Of a DNA stretch of 64,000 bases, positions 16,410 to 26,049 are shown piece by piece. Origin of the DNA: Lysinibacillus sp. BPa_S21 (lineage in GTDB: Bacteria > Bacillota > Bacilli > Bacillales_A > Planococcaceae); assembly GCF_023337795.1 (NCBI RefSeq), contig NZ_JALIRS010000001.1, forward strand, positions 372,001 through 436,000, read 5' to 3'. The notes under the pieces are model-generated. The model saw nothing but the letters and a program-made list of their open reading frames with translations. It was not told the origin of the DNA and did no database searches. Each line of letters opens with the position of its first letter. Positions within the stretch are counted from its first letter, which is position 1. A program made the translations under genes and the position numbers.

Positions 16410-16724
16410 ATGGCAATTGCACATGTAACAACAAAGCAAGAATTAAGAGAACACTTAGAAACTGAAAAAATGGTGTTAATAAATTTTTGGGCGGAGTGGT
16501 GTAGCCCATGTAAAATGTTCGGAATGGTTCTTAATCAACTTAACGATGAATGTAGTGATAAGGTGAAAATTTTAAGGGTGAATGTTGACAAAAGCCCAGA
16601 GCTTGCAGCGGAATACCAGGTACTTGGGATTCCTCATTCCCGTTTAATTATTCATAATAAATTACATGAACCAATTGTTGGATACATTCCTTTTGAAAAT
16701 CTAAAACAAATTATTGGCGTTTGA
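16410..16724 (+). CDS. thioredoxin-like protein with CSPC active site
   Basis: A 104-residue single thioredoxin domain. NFWAEWCSPCKMFGMVLNQL carries the active site at about residues 29-33, and cis-proline LGIPHSRLIIH is at about residue 74. The first redox-flanking residue is Ser rather than Gly. AAGGAGG precedes the ATG. It sits between two thioredoxin-reductase-like genes and is a likely redox partner of the first. It is strongly similar at DNA level to the second thioredoxin gene at 57644, so the two are recent paralogues. Confidence 0.9.
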   Translation: MAIAHVTTKQELREHLETEKMVLINFWAEWCSPCKMFGMVLNQLNDECSDKVKILRVNVDKSPELAAEYQVLGIPHSRLIIHNKLHEPIVGYIPFENLKQIIGV

Positions 16725-16751
16725 TTCGTCATAAATACAGGAGGGAAATAG

Positions 16752-17648
16752 ATGAAAATTTTTGATTGTGCAATTATTGGTGGAGGACCAGCAGGATTAA
16801 ATGCAGCATTATTGTTAGGTAGAGCGAATCGAATAGTAGCATTGTTTGATACAAATAATGACCATCTTGCATTCGAGCTTCAAGAGAGTATTTCAAGAAA
16901 TGGCAATGCAGCTATTGAATTCATGCAAGTAGCAAAAGAAAAATTAAATCAATACCCTACTATACATTCCATTGTTAGTCAAAGCGTTAGGGCTATTAAA
17001 CAATCAGACAATAAGCTTTTTAAAATTTATACAGAAGATGGCGAGAGTTTCCTTGCTGAAAAAATCCTTTTGACAGATGGTACAAAAATACAGACTGATA
17101 TCCCAAATATTCAGCAATATTATAATAAAAGTATTTTTACTTCGCCATACGGCTATGGTTGGGAATTAAAGGATAAAAAATTGATTTATATAAATGAAAC
17201 AGGCGATGTTGCACGAACTGCTAAAATAATTTATAACTTATCAAATAATTTAGTCGTGGCAACAAACGGTCATGAAATAAAGGAAAATGAAAAGAAAGAG
17301 CTTGAGAATAAAGGGATAAATGTGATTACCAATAAGATTAAAAAAATGAAAGGATCTAATGGGACATTGAATAGTGTTATTTTTGAAAATGGGTTAGAAA
17401 TTGAGCGGGAAGCAGGTTTTGTTACCCCATCCATGTATACAACAAATACCATTGGTCAAGGATTTTCCTGTGATTTAGATGAACAAGGGTTAATCATTGT
17501 TGATCACTTTGGAAGAACATCGGAAAAAAATGTATATGCTGCCGGTGATGCTGCTCAACCTGCACCAACGGAAATTGTTCTTTCAGAAGCAACGGGAATT
17601 CAAGCAGCAATAACAATTAATTCAGATATATCAATTGAGAAATTTTAA
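16752..17648 (+). CDS. thioredoxin-reductase-like flavoprotein lacking the redox cysteines
   Basis: A 298-residue paralogue of the protein at 15381, about the same length and collinear: AIIGGGPAGLNAALLLGRANR for FAD, RTSEKNVYAAGDAA near the end. The redox motif is lost: where the paralogue has SCPTCDGWEL this one has TSPYGYGWELKDKK. It probably binds FAD but cannot pass electrons through a CxxC disulfide. The reading frame is intact, so it may have a new role rather than being decayed. GGAGGGAA lies before the ATG. It is 27 bases after the thioredoxin gene, in the same transcript. Confidence 0.85.
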   Translation: MKIFDCAIIGGGPAGLNAALLLGRANRIVALFDTNNDHLAFELQESISRNGNAAIEFMQVAKEKLNQYPTIHSIVSQSVRAIKQSDNKLFKIYTEDGESFLAEKILLTDGTKIQTDIPNIQQYYNKSIFTSPYGYGWELKDKKLIYINETGDVARTAKIIYNLSNNLVVATNGHEIKENEKKELENKGINVITNKIKKMKGSNGTLNSVIFENGLEIEREAGFVTPSMYTTNTIGQGFSCDLDEQGLIIVDHFGRTSEKNVYAAGDAAQPAPTEIVLSEATGIQAAITINSDISIEKF

Positions 17649-18018
17649 ATAAATTTAGATCTTTTTTATCAAAGAGTAGCCCCCTATCAAGATGTCTTAC
17701 TTAGAACTATGAGAAAGAAATATCATCTTTAATATACTCCCATATTAAAAGATGGTGAGATGAATGTGTTCGAAATTTCTTTTCAGAGGGTCTTTAACAC
17801 CTGCTGAATGAAGATAAAACCACAATTAATTTAGTTTTCCCAGTAAAAAAGTTAAGGTGTCATCAGGCACTTTTAATTGTTGTAGATTTAATATTAATGA
17901 AACCTTTAGTGTGCCAGTTTTTTAAACTGTCACACCATTTTTTTAGTCAATATCTTACAAGAGAGCATTAACTAAATGTGTTACATTAATTATCAGAAAT
18001 CAAAAGGAGGCTGTTCGT
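17649..18018. other. intergenic stretch with terminator
   Basis: No gene seen. It contains a terminator-like hairpin at 17909-17944. A TTACAT-type AT-rich region before the AraC gene probably holds its promoter. Confidence 0.5.
17909..17944 (+). terminator. intrinsic terminator
   Basis: GTGTGCCAGTTT and AAACTGTCACAC form a 12-bp stem with one mismatch, followed by a T-run at 17938-17944. Confidence 0.7.
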
Positions 18019-18831
18019 ATGGGACGAGAAGAAAGAACGGTATGTTTTGATTATGATCTACAAATAGAAGCTTATCGTTTTGAAGGTATCATGCAAAAGT
18101 TTCCGAACCATTTCCATGAATATTATGTGATTGGGTTTATAGAGAGTGGACAAAGACGATTATTTTCTAAGAACAAAGAATATGTAATAGGTACCGGTGA
18201 TATTATATTTTTTAACCCCATGGACAATCACGCCTGTGAATCAATTGATAACGAAAAATTAGACTATCGCTGCTTGAATATCAAGCCTGAAATCATGCGA
18301 AAAGTTACAAAAGAGATTACAGGGCAAGATTATCTTCCATCCTTTGCTTCACCTGTTGCCTATCGTAGTGAAAAAGCTCATTTGTTGCAAAAACTTCACC
18401 AGATGATTATGGATGAAATATCAGATTTAGAGAAAGAAGAAACTTTTTATATTCTCATTCAACAGCTTATCGAAGAATATACCGAAGCCATCAAAGATAC
18501 AGAACCGAGAGCTATTAATCAAGATGTTGAAAATGTCTGTCACTACCTAGAAGAACATTATGCAGAACATATTGCTTTAGATGATTTAGCGAAGATAGCT
18601 AATATGAACAAATATTCCCTGCTACGCTCATTTACACGAATGAAGGGGATTACCCCGTATCGTTACTTACAAACGGTACGTATTAATGAAGCAAAGAAAC
18701 GATTGGGACAGGGTGTAAAACCACTTGATGCGGCAATAGAGACAGGTTTTGTAGATCAAAGTCATTTAAGTAATTTCTTTGTAGAATTTATTGGATTAAC
18801 CCCCGGGCAATACAGGGATATTTTTAAATGA
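18019..18831 (+). CDS. AraC family transcriptional regulator (cupin plus HTH)
   Basis: An N-terminal AraC-binding cupin domain (FPNHFHEYYVIGFIESGQRR, GTGDIIFFNPMDNHAC) of about 160 residues is followed by two helix-turn-helix motifs (LDDLAKIANMNKYSLLRSF and AAIETGFVDQSHLSNFFVE). It ends with the classic GLTPGQYRD. Total length 270 residues. AAGGAGG precedes the ATG. The ligand is unknown. It lies 130 bases upstream of, and in the same direction as, the proline dehydrogenase-like gene, which it may control. Confidence 0.9.
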   Translation: MGREERTVCFDYDLQIEAYRFEGIMQKFPNHFHEYYVIGFIESGQRRLFSKNKEYVIGTGDIIFFNPMDNHACESIDNEKLDYRCLNIKPEIMRKVTKEITGQDYLPSFASPVAYRSEKAHLLQKLHQMIMDEISDLEKEETFYILIQQLIEEYTEAIKDTEPRAINQDVENVCHYLEEHYAEHIALDDLAKIANMNKYSLLRSFTRMKGITPYRYLQTVRINEAKKRLGQGVKPLDAAIETGFVDQSHLSNFFVEFIGLTPGQYRDIFK

Positions 18832-18962
18832 TCTGCTTTAAATTTATTACCATTTAATTTGAGGTTCAATCCAAATGCAGGAGTTTGATTTTTGTGGGTA
18901 AAAATCAATCATCGGAAAAATGTAATCCTAAATAAGATAAAAAATAAGGGTGTGATCATTTC

Positions 18963-19925
18963 ATGTTTAATGAAGAAAGACGCTTTTCCAAAGCACTCAA
19001 ATCGATTGCTAGAGATCAAGTACTAAAAGCCTATTTTCAAAATTCTAAAGAACTTTTCCCGATTTTTATTAAAGGTGCTAACCGATTTGTGGCCGGAGAA
19101 ACACGTACGGAAGGGATAGAACGCGTTATATATCTATATAACAAAGGTTATCAGATTTCATTGGAATTTATCGGCGAAAATACAACATCCGAAGAAGACT
19201 GTATGCTTGCCAAAAACGAATTCAAAGAATTAATAAAAGATCTCGGGAATAATCAAATGAAGGCTACCGTATCATTTGATCTTTCTCATATTGGAATGAT
19301 GATTTCTGATGCAGTAGCATTTACTAATTTAGAAGAATTAGCAAAAGAAGCACAAAAGCATAATATTCAACTTATGATAAGTATGGAAGAATCACAAAAA
19401 ACAGATAAAATTTTACCACTATATAAAAGGATATCTAAGTCATTTTCAAATGTTGGGATAACATTACAAGTTCATTTGAATCGTTCTTCTATGGACTTAA
19501 ATGATCTATTGAAAACCTCGGGTAAAATACGTTTAGTAAAGGGGGCTTATCAAGAGTCTGAAGATCTGTATATTGCAAGATCCGAAGAGTTAAATAAACG
19601 GTATATAGAATTTGTATCTATGTGTATAGATAGTAATCAGCCACTATCTGTTGCTACACATGATGAAAATTTATTGATGGACCTAAAAGCAAAAGGATTT
19701 CTTTATAGTCCGAATGTTGAGGTAGAGATGCTAGATGGGGTTCGACCTGATTTATTAAGATCTTTAAAGGAGGATAATATCCAGGCTAAAGTTTATGTAA
19801 CATATGGTAGTGAGTGGTATTTATATTTAGTTCATCGTATTGCTGAATATCCATCGAATATTTATACATTTATTTCAGATATAATTGAACAAAATACTGA
19901 TAAAGAAAAAATAAATACCTACTAA
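18963..19925 (+). CDS. proline dehydrogenase family protein
   Basis: Proline dehydrogenases are FAD-dependent TIM-barrel enzymes oxidising proline to pyrroline-5-carboxylate. Visible family motifs are VSFDLSHIGMM, IRLVKGAYQES (FAD/substrate site), LSVATHDENLL, AKVYVTYGSEWYLYL and the C-terminal HRIAEYPSN. In typical members the last motif is RRxAERP, with two arginines holding the proline carboxylate. Here the first Arg is His and the terminal Arg is Tyr. It may therefore be a divergent paralogue with another imino-acid substrate. 320 residues, close to Bacillus PutB length. Starts at ATG 18963 after a weak site. Confidence 0.78.
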   Translation: MFNEERRFSKALKSIARDQVLKAYFQNSKELFPIFIKGANRFVAGETRTEGIERVIYLYNKGYQISLEFIGENTTSEEDCMLAKNEFKELIKDLGNNQMKATVSFDLSHIGMMISDAVAFTNLEELAKEAQKHNIQLMISMEESQKTDKILPLYKRISKSFSNVGITLQVHLNRSSMDLNDLLKTSGKIRLVKGAYQESEDLYIARSEELNKRYIEFVSMCIDSNQPLSVATHDENLLMDLKAKGFLYSPNVEVEMLDGVRPDLLRSLKEDNIQAKVYVTYGSEWYLYLVHRIAEYPSNIYTFISDIIEQNTDKEKINTY

Positions 19926-20022
19926 TATATCCTATAATTTAGTATCTCCCACAATCGAGCGCGTTTATGGAATAAGAAAAATGTTAAAGGGTGAAGGGTG
20001 ACAAAATTAAGATTTCCTATAG

Positions 20023-20052
20023 TTATTTTTGTTGCAAATACAACAAAAATAA
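20023..20052. repeat. perfect 12-bp inverted repeat
   Basis: TTATTTTTGTTG and CAACAAAAATAA are separated by CAAATA. It lies between the proline dehydrogenase gene and paiA. It could be a weak terminator or a regulator binding site; its perfect symmetry and short spacer fit either. Confidence 0.6.
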
Positions 20053-20129
20053 GTTAAATTGAATACATGCCTTTTATGTTGCACTTACAATATGAATATT
20101 TATAGAGAGTTAATAATAAAGGAGTGTAA

Positions 20130-20612
<483 letters not shown>

Positions 20613-20703
20613 GAACAAATTGATATTATCATGACAAAAACACATATATAAAATATTCATGGCAGAAACGTTGAGATAACAACATTTCTGCCTTCTGTTT
20701 TAG

Positions 20704-21318
20704 TCATTTTCTATTTTTCTTCATGGCTTCTGCTACTGCAGCAGCATTAGGATCATCTTCTTTAGAAAGCTTGCTTATAATATTTGCGTAATCAGTAGCA
20801 TTACGATTTTGACTTAATTTATAGGCAGCTTGAACTTCCTTTATGTTAATTCTAAATCCTTTTATTCCTTTTATCTCTTGTTGTAACATTTCAGGAGAAA
20901 GTTTATCCCACAATACAGGATTTTCACGGAATTTCTCATATTTTTCAAGTAAAAGAGTTAAATCCTGTTCTAACTCACTTCCTTCTATGAGACTTGCTTT
21001 TCCATAAACATGAACTGATTGATAATTCCAGGTTGGTACATTTTCCTTTTCATACCAAGAAGAAGAAATATACGCATGTGGACCATTAAATATAACTAAT
21101 ATTTCATCTATATCCTCAAAAGTCTTCCAAAGAGGATTTCCATATGCAAGGTGACCTGTTAGGTAATATTCATCCTTAATTTTATTCAATAATAATGGTA
21201 CATGGGATGCTATTGGTTTTCCTTTTCTTATTGAAATAATTGTGGCAAAGGAATTGTCTTTAATAAACTCTTTGATTTCCTCTAAATCAGTTACTTTGTA
21301 ATACTTAGGAATATACAA
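20704..21318 (-). CDS. paiB: PaiB family FMN-binding protein
   Basis: PaiB proteins have a split-barrel flavin-reductase-like fold and act as negative regulators of sporulation and protease genes in Bacillus subtilis. Characteristic stretches are YIPKYYKVTDLEEIKEF, GKPIASHVPLLLNK, AYGNPLW, GPHAYISSSWY, NVPTWNYQSVHVYGKA and QAAYKLSQNRN. The start is set at TTG 21318, giving MYIPKYYKV as in other PaiB proteins; AAGGAGA lies nine bases upstream. The usual paiA-paiB operon order is replaced here by convergent genes. Confidence 0.9.
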   Translation of the reverse strand: MYIPKYYKVTDLEEIKEFIKDNSFATIISIRKGKPIASHVPLLLNKIKDEYYLTGHLAYGNPLWKTFEDIDEILVIFNGPHAYISSSWYEKENVPTWNYQSVHVYGKASLIEGSELEQDLTLLLEKYEKFRENPVLWDKLSPEMLQQEIKGIKGFRINIKEVQAAYKLSQNRNATDYANIISKLSKEDDPNAAAVAEAMKKNRK

Positions 21319-21563
21319 GCAAAATCTCTCCTTCTTTATAGAAATCATTGTGGGATGTTACAATAAACAAGATTTTCTCTACCACAATGTAGTTTTTATT
21401 ATAGGCTGTTTTCAAAAAGATTGTTGCTGTTAAAACATAAAAACATAGTTAGAACCAATTCTGTTTTTATGTAACTAAAGTACCTTGTTAGCATACGAAG
21501 AGATCAAATTGACCAATCGCCCCGTTTATTAAGTAAATTTTTCACCAAAAATGTTTCTATATA

Positions 21564-22307
21564 TTAATGTATTTTTCCGAACTTATCACAGCTAATTTCT
21601 ATAGTAAATAATTTATCAGTTGATAAATTATTATTATGGTGAATACCTTCAATACGAATGCTATACGTTTGGTCATCCAGCAAAGAGGCTTTGTAAGACG
21701 TTTGCTCCCACGTTCCTTCCGAACCTTTTGCTACTTGCGTTGATATCTTGTTTATTCCTGCAAATACTTGACCATTTCTAGATTCGCTGTATTGTGTTTC
21801 AAAATCCACTATAATCTCAAGTCGAGTTACTATACCTGCAACATAAATATATTTTTCTAATGCCCAACCACCACTTACTTCGGTAGCATCTTGATTTTTA
21901 TTCGTTGTCATAGCAGCTAACGCTTTACGTTCCTCTTCCAAAAAAGCATCTACTTGTTTCTGAATCCTATTTGCAAAAACTTCCGGTTCTACCCAATCTG
22001 CTGCTTTAAATTCATCTATTGGGGAAACTCCCAGTTGCATTCCTAACTTCTGTTGATTTACTTTATCTATGATTTTTACATATTGTTTATGATATTCTTT
22101 CTTTTGTTCTTGAGATAATTTTAAAGGAGTTTTTGGTCTTTCTTCATTTATATCAGATACAGCATTATCTACTGTTGCTTGATTAACAGGTGAAATCTTG
22201 ATCTCCTCTTTCTTACCTTGTTCTTCTGTTTCTAACTTTTCATTGCACCCCATCAATATGAAAGTAGTTAATAAAATTCCTACATGTAAATATTTTTTCA
22301 CCTTCAT
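21564..22307 (-). CDS. lipoprotein of unknown function, 247 aa
   Basis: The signal peptide ends in the lipobox TFILMGCNEK, so Cys21 is the lipidated residue. A Glu/Lys-rich linker follows (EKLETEEQGKKEEIK). The rest is a helical segment (LSQEQKKEYHKQYVKIIDKV) and a beta-rich C-terminal half (IYVAGIVTRLEIIVDF; YSIRIEGIHHNNN). Anchored to the outer face of the membrane. No family recognised. Monocistronic, divergent from the ABC cassette. Confidence 0.75.
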   Translation of the reverse strand: MKVKKYLHVGILLTTFILMGCNEKLETEEQGKKEEIKISPVNQATVDNAVSDINEERPKTPLKLSQEQKKEYHKQYVKIIDKVNQQKLGMQLGVSPIDEFKAADWVEPEVFANRIQKQVDAFLEEERKALAAMTTNKNQDATEVSGGWALEKYIYVAGIVTRLEIIVDFETQYSESRNGQVFAGINKISTQVAKGSEGTWEQTSYKASLLDDQTYSIRIEGIHHNNNLSTDKLFTIEISCDKFGKIH

Positions 22308-22380
22308 TCAATCCCCTCTGTTACAATATTTTCTATTTATTATACTTCAAAAAAACTAGACGGAATTAATCGATTTGCGA

Positions 22381-22444
22381 GATTTAAAATATTTAAAAGG
22401 TGCTACGGTACAAAGATTTTTGTAAGTGATATATTAAATTGTTT
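22381..22444 (+). repeat. direct repeat, left copy, before the ABC/two-component cassette
   Basis: The segment beginning GATTTAAAAT and containing GGTACAAAGATTTTTGTAAG and GTGATATATTAAATTGTTT aligns with 28521-28582. The core from GGTGCT to ATTGTTT agrees at about 42 of 47 positions. The two copies are in the same orientation, 6.1 kb apart. Confidence 0.75.
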
Positions 22445-22592
22445 CAAATGCCATTTCCTAACACATGAAAAAGTATCTATTCTTACAATTGAGTAAGAAT
22501 AGAGCATAAATAGTTAGATAACAGTTATTCAAATATAAAGAATATCTAGTCTATAATTTAGACATCTAGTAAAAAGGAGAAAGAGAAAGAAA

Positions 22593-23264
22593 ATGAAAAA
22601 AATTATAACTTTAGTTTTAGTTATCGCTATTTTTATAGGCATAGGATTCGGAGTAAAACGATATGTTCAAGGTCCAGCACAACCGGTCAATGGAATAGTA
22701 GTTATCGGCACAGAAGAAGAGGTAAATAAAGTTAAGAAGGAATATAAAAATAAAACCAAACAAACTAATGATTACAAAGCGAAGTTCATCGTAACAAAAA
22801 AAGGTGAATCAGAAAGTGAGTATATGGTTATTAACAAAACTACTGCTGAACAATTAGTTAAGAAAGGAGTTATTAGAGCAAGAAAAGAACCAGGCAGTGC
22901 ATCTATCATTTCAGAACCAGTTCATGAAATTAAAGAATTAGCAGGTTCACAAAATTTGTTCTATTCTATAAGTGATTATGATTTGGTAGATCATCAGATA
23001 GATTTGAATGGACAAATGATACCTGTAAGTTATATTAAGAATCAAATATGGGTCGGATATATGGGTATGGATTTTGTTATTCTAAATGATAAAACTTATG
23101 ATGAGTTAGCTGACCCAGATTCCGTTATGACACTGATTCACTTAAAGGATTATAAATTTGATTATAAAGAAGATAAAGAAGAAGTAGAACAAGTTTTCAA
23201 AACAATTGAGAACGTCTATCCAGATAGCCAACGCAAAGTAAATTTTGTAGACATACAAGATTGA
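22593..23264 (+). CDS. exported protein preceding an ABC transporter, 223 aa
   Basis: An N-terminal membrane anchor (MKKIITLVLVIAIFIGIGFG) is followed by an extracytoplasmic domain of about 200 residues without cysteines. No lipobox. The C-terminal part (VMTLIHLKDYKFDYKED, then KTIENVYPDSQRKVNF) resembles the extracellular domains of FtsX-type ABC permeases. It may act as a partner of the permease encoded at 23994. AAAGGAG precedes the ATG. The following ATPase gene starts only 26 bases after its stop. Precise role unknown. Confidence 0.7.
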   Translation: MKKIITLVLVIAIFIGIGFGVKRYVQGPAQPVNGIVVIGTEEEVNKVKKEYKNKTKQTNDYKAKFIVTKKGESESEYMVINKTTAEQLVKKGVIRARKEPGSASIISEPVHEIKELAGSQNLFYSISDYDLVDHQIDLNGQMIPVSYIKNQIWVGYMGMDFVILNDKTYDELADPDSVMTLIHLKDYKFDYKEDKEEVEQVFKTIENVYPDSQRKVNFVDIQD

Positions 23265-23290
23265 GTTTTAATGATGAGGGGATGAGTTAT

Positions 23291-24010
23291 ATGGAAGTTG
23301 TACGTTTAGAGAATATAACGAAAAGTTATGGAGAAGGCAATAACAGGGTAGATGCGTTAAAAGGAATTGATCTTTCTATTCAGCAAGGAGAGTTTGTCTC
23401 AATCATCGGTGCTTCTGGTTCTGGAAAAAGTACGCTGCTACATATTTTAGGTGGGTTAGATCGCCCTAGTTCTGGAAAGGTATTCATAGGGGATAATGAC
23501 ATATATAAATATTCAGACAATGAGCTTTCAGTATTCAGAAGAAGAAAAGTTGGGTTCATTTTTCAATTCTTTAATTTGATACCTGTATTAAATGTCCAAG
23601 AAAATATTGCTTTACCTACGTTATTGGATAGTGAATCTATAGATATGGAGTATTTAAATGAAATTATTAATATCTTAGGGCTTCAAGAACGTAAGGATCA
23701 CTTACCTTCCGAACTATCTGGTGGGCAACAGCAACGGGTTTCAATTGGCAGGGCGCTTATTAATCGTCCGCATTTGATACTTGCTGATGAGCCTACAGGT
23801 AATCTGGATACTCGAAATACGAAAGAAGTTATGGATTTATTAAGATTCACGGCAAAAAAATATAATCAAACCATTGTAATAATTACTCACGATCTTACGA
23901 TAGCATCAGCTTCAGATCGGATTATCACAATACAAGACGGTGAAATCATTTCTGACCAACGACTGACTGCGAAAGAGTCACTGACCGGAGGGAATGATTT
24001 TGATCAATAG
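23291..24010 (+). CDS. ABC transporter ATP-binding protein (MacB/LolD type)
   Basis: Walker [10 protein letters not shown] is near residue 40, the Q-loop [12 protein letters not shown] follows, signature LSGGQQQR is near residue 142, Walker [13 protein letters not shown], and the H-loop IITHD. [17 protein letters not shown] is typical of ATPases pairing with FtsX-like permeases (antimicrobial peptide or lipoprotein export). The ATG at 23291 is chosen because GAGGGG lies nine bases upstream. The 3' end overlaps the permease gene by 17 bases, implying translational coupling. Confidence 0.93.
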   Translation: MEVVRLENITKSYGEGNNRVDALKGIDLSIQQGEFVSIIGASGSGKSTLLHILGGLDRPSSGKVFIGDNDIYKYSDNELSVFRRRKVGFIFQFFNLIPVLNVQENIALPTLLDSESIDMEYLNEIINILGLQERKDHLPSELSGGQQQRVSIGRALINRPHLILADEPTGNLDTRNTKEVMDLLRFTAKKYNQTIVIITHDLTIASASDRIITIQDGEIISDQRLTAKESLTGGNDFDQ

Positions 24011-25964
24011 TTATAAGCAACTAGGTACTAAGTATTTAAAAGGGAATATGAAACGAACAATTTTGACCTTGGTTGGAATCGTGCTCTCTGTAGCGTTAAT
24101 TTCAACTATTGGTCTGTTTATGAAAGGTTCACAAATCTCTCAAATTGAGAACGCCAAGAAGATAAACGGCATTTCTTTTCACGTTGGAATTTCAAACTAT
24201 GATGAGGCGATTTTAAATAAAATCAGATTTAATCCCCAAATTGAATCGTTTGGTCTGATGTCTCAGGGTGACACTGTTCCGGTTGAAGAGGTTTCTGTAC
24301 GTATAAATTTCGCGGATCATCAAGCCTTAAACTTTCTAACCTACAGCCTACTAGATGGGGAATTACCGACCAATGCTCACGAAGCGGCTATCGACTCCTG
24401 GTTAATTCCTTTTATAAAAAAAGATCTTCGATTAGGTGACTCATTTGAACTGGATGGAAAAACATATCAACTGGTCGGTTTACTGAATAATAGCGGGTTT
24501 ACACAAAAAAATAAAGAGGGGAGATTATTAACATATAAAAGTGAGTTTGCTATTGGAGAGGGAAGGATATTAATTGAAATTAACGAGAAGGCCAACTTTA
24601 ATGAGGTTTTAGACGAACTTAACTCAATTACTGAGGATAATAACATTGTTATTAATACGCATTTGATTCAAGCTTTGAAACCGGAAACGAATCAATCGCT
24701 TCTGATTATGCTAGTTATCGTTGTCAGTATTGTTGTAATTTCTACAATTATTGTTATTTACAACGCTTTTCAAATCAGCGTCGTAGAGCGAATGAAGCAG
24801 TTCGGCTTGCTGAGAAGCATCGGTGCTACACGAAAACAAATTCGACAAATTGTAATGAAAGAAGCAGCCGTGCTAGCTTTCATAGCCATACCAATTGGGG
24901 TTGTATGCAGCTTATTGGCGCTTGCTATTCTCCAAGCCTTTTTCGTGATTTTAGTAGACAAAGGTTCAGATGTTTCTTTTTTCTATATAGATTGGAAGAT
25001 ATTATTGGCTAGTTCGATTCTTACTCTGATAGCTGTATTAGTATCCAGTTATTTCCCTGCTTTTTTCGCAGGAAGAATATCTCCTTTGTTGGCAATTAGC
25101 AGTAGATTGTCAATAAAAAAAGAGAGAATCAAAAAACAAAATAATAAGGTGCTAAGAAAACCTTTTTCATTTCCATTAAGTATGGCCATTAAAAATGTAA
25201 AAAGAAATAAAAATCGTTATGTCGTTACTATTTTATCAATCATTATAAGTAGTGTATTGTTTATTACTTTTTCATCATTGATGGACATCGCATTTTCATC
25301 CAAACTTGTGAACGATCCGTCCAAGTCGGATCTTACAATTGAAAATAATGTTTCTTCTGAGAATCTGGAAATTTTAGAACAAATAAAGTTGATTAAAAAT
25401 GTATCCGAGGTTTATGAACAAGACTTAAGTATTAAAATTGAATTGAAGGATACAAATCAATCTATCGCAACTGTTGAAGACATCCAGAAGACCATTGGAA
25501 AAAAACACTCCATTACAGTGGTCAATAACTTTGAAGAGAATAAAGCCAAAAATGAGTCAGCTCTCGTTATCAAAGTTCTTGTATATGCTTTTATTGTGGT
25601 CATTTCTTTAATTGGCAGTTTAAATATCCTTAATACGATTACTATAAGTATCATGATTAGACGAAAAGAATTGGCTGCACTAAAATCCATAGGCATGTCC
25701 CAAAGGGATTTGAAAAAAATGATTATTTATGAAGCACTGATTTACGGTTTTTCTGGAAGCTTGCAAGGCATTTTTTATGGTTGTATACTTTCATATATTT
25801 TGTACACGGCTGCATCCGGTCTCTTTAATGTTGAATGGTCGATTCCCTATAACGCTTGTTTCATTACGCTTGCTGCAGCTTTGTTAATCAGTTATTTATC
25901 TGTTCTGCTACCGCTGAGAAGAATCCAACAGGATAATATTATAGATACGATAAGAGAAGAATAA
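23994..25964 (+). CDS. ABC transporter permease, FtsX-like, 656 aa
   Basis: Two FtsX modules with eight predicted membrane helices: helix 1 near residue 25, an outside domain of about 200 residues, three helices (230-360), helix 5 near 410 (VVTILSIIISSVLFITF), a second outside loop of about 100 residues, then three C-terminal helices. The motif ERMKQFGLLRSIGATRKQ follows helix 2, and RRKELAALKSIGMSQRDL mirrors it in the second half. This is the internal duplication of MacB/YknZ-type permeases. A TTG at 24000 is better spaced from GGAGGG than the ATG at 23994. Likely exports or senses an antimicrobial. Confidence 0.88.
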   Translation: MILINSYKQLGTKYLKGNMKRTILTLVGIVLSVALISTIGLFMKGSQISQIENAKKINGISFHVGISNYDEAILNKIRFNPQIESFGLMSQGDTVPVEEVSVRINFADHQALNFLTYSLLDGELPTNAHEAAIDSWLIPFIKKDLRLGDSFELDGKTYQLVGLLNNSGFTQKNKEGRLLTYKSEFAIGEGRILIEINEKANFNEVLDELNSITEDNNIVINTHLIQALKPETNQSLLIMLVIVVSIVVISTIIVIYNAFQISVVERMKQFGLLRSIGATRKQIRQIVMKEAAVLAFIAIPIGVVCSLLALAILQAFFVILVDKGSDVSFFYIDWKILLASSILTLIAVLVSSYFPAFFAGRISPLLAISSRLSIKKERIKKQNNKVLRKPFSFPLSMAIKNVKRNKNRYVVTILSIIISSVLFITFSSLMDIAFSSKLVNDPSKSDLTIENNVSSENLEILEQIKLIKNVSEVYEQDLSIKIELKDTNQSIATVEDIQKTIGKKHSITVVNNFEENKAKNESALVIKVLVYAFIVVISLIGSLNILNTITISIMIRRKELAALKSIGMSQRDLKKMIIYEALIYGFSGSLQGIFYGCILSYILYTAASGLFNVEWSIPYNACFITLAAALLISYLSVLLPLRRIQQDNIIDTIREE

Positions 25965-26049
25965 TACCAAAGGCCTGGCTACGTATAGTCAGGCTATTCT
26001 GATTTGGTGGTAACTGCTAATATAGAGTGAGAGGAAGGAGAAGATATAC

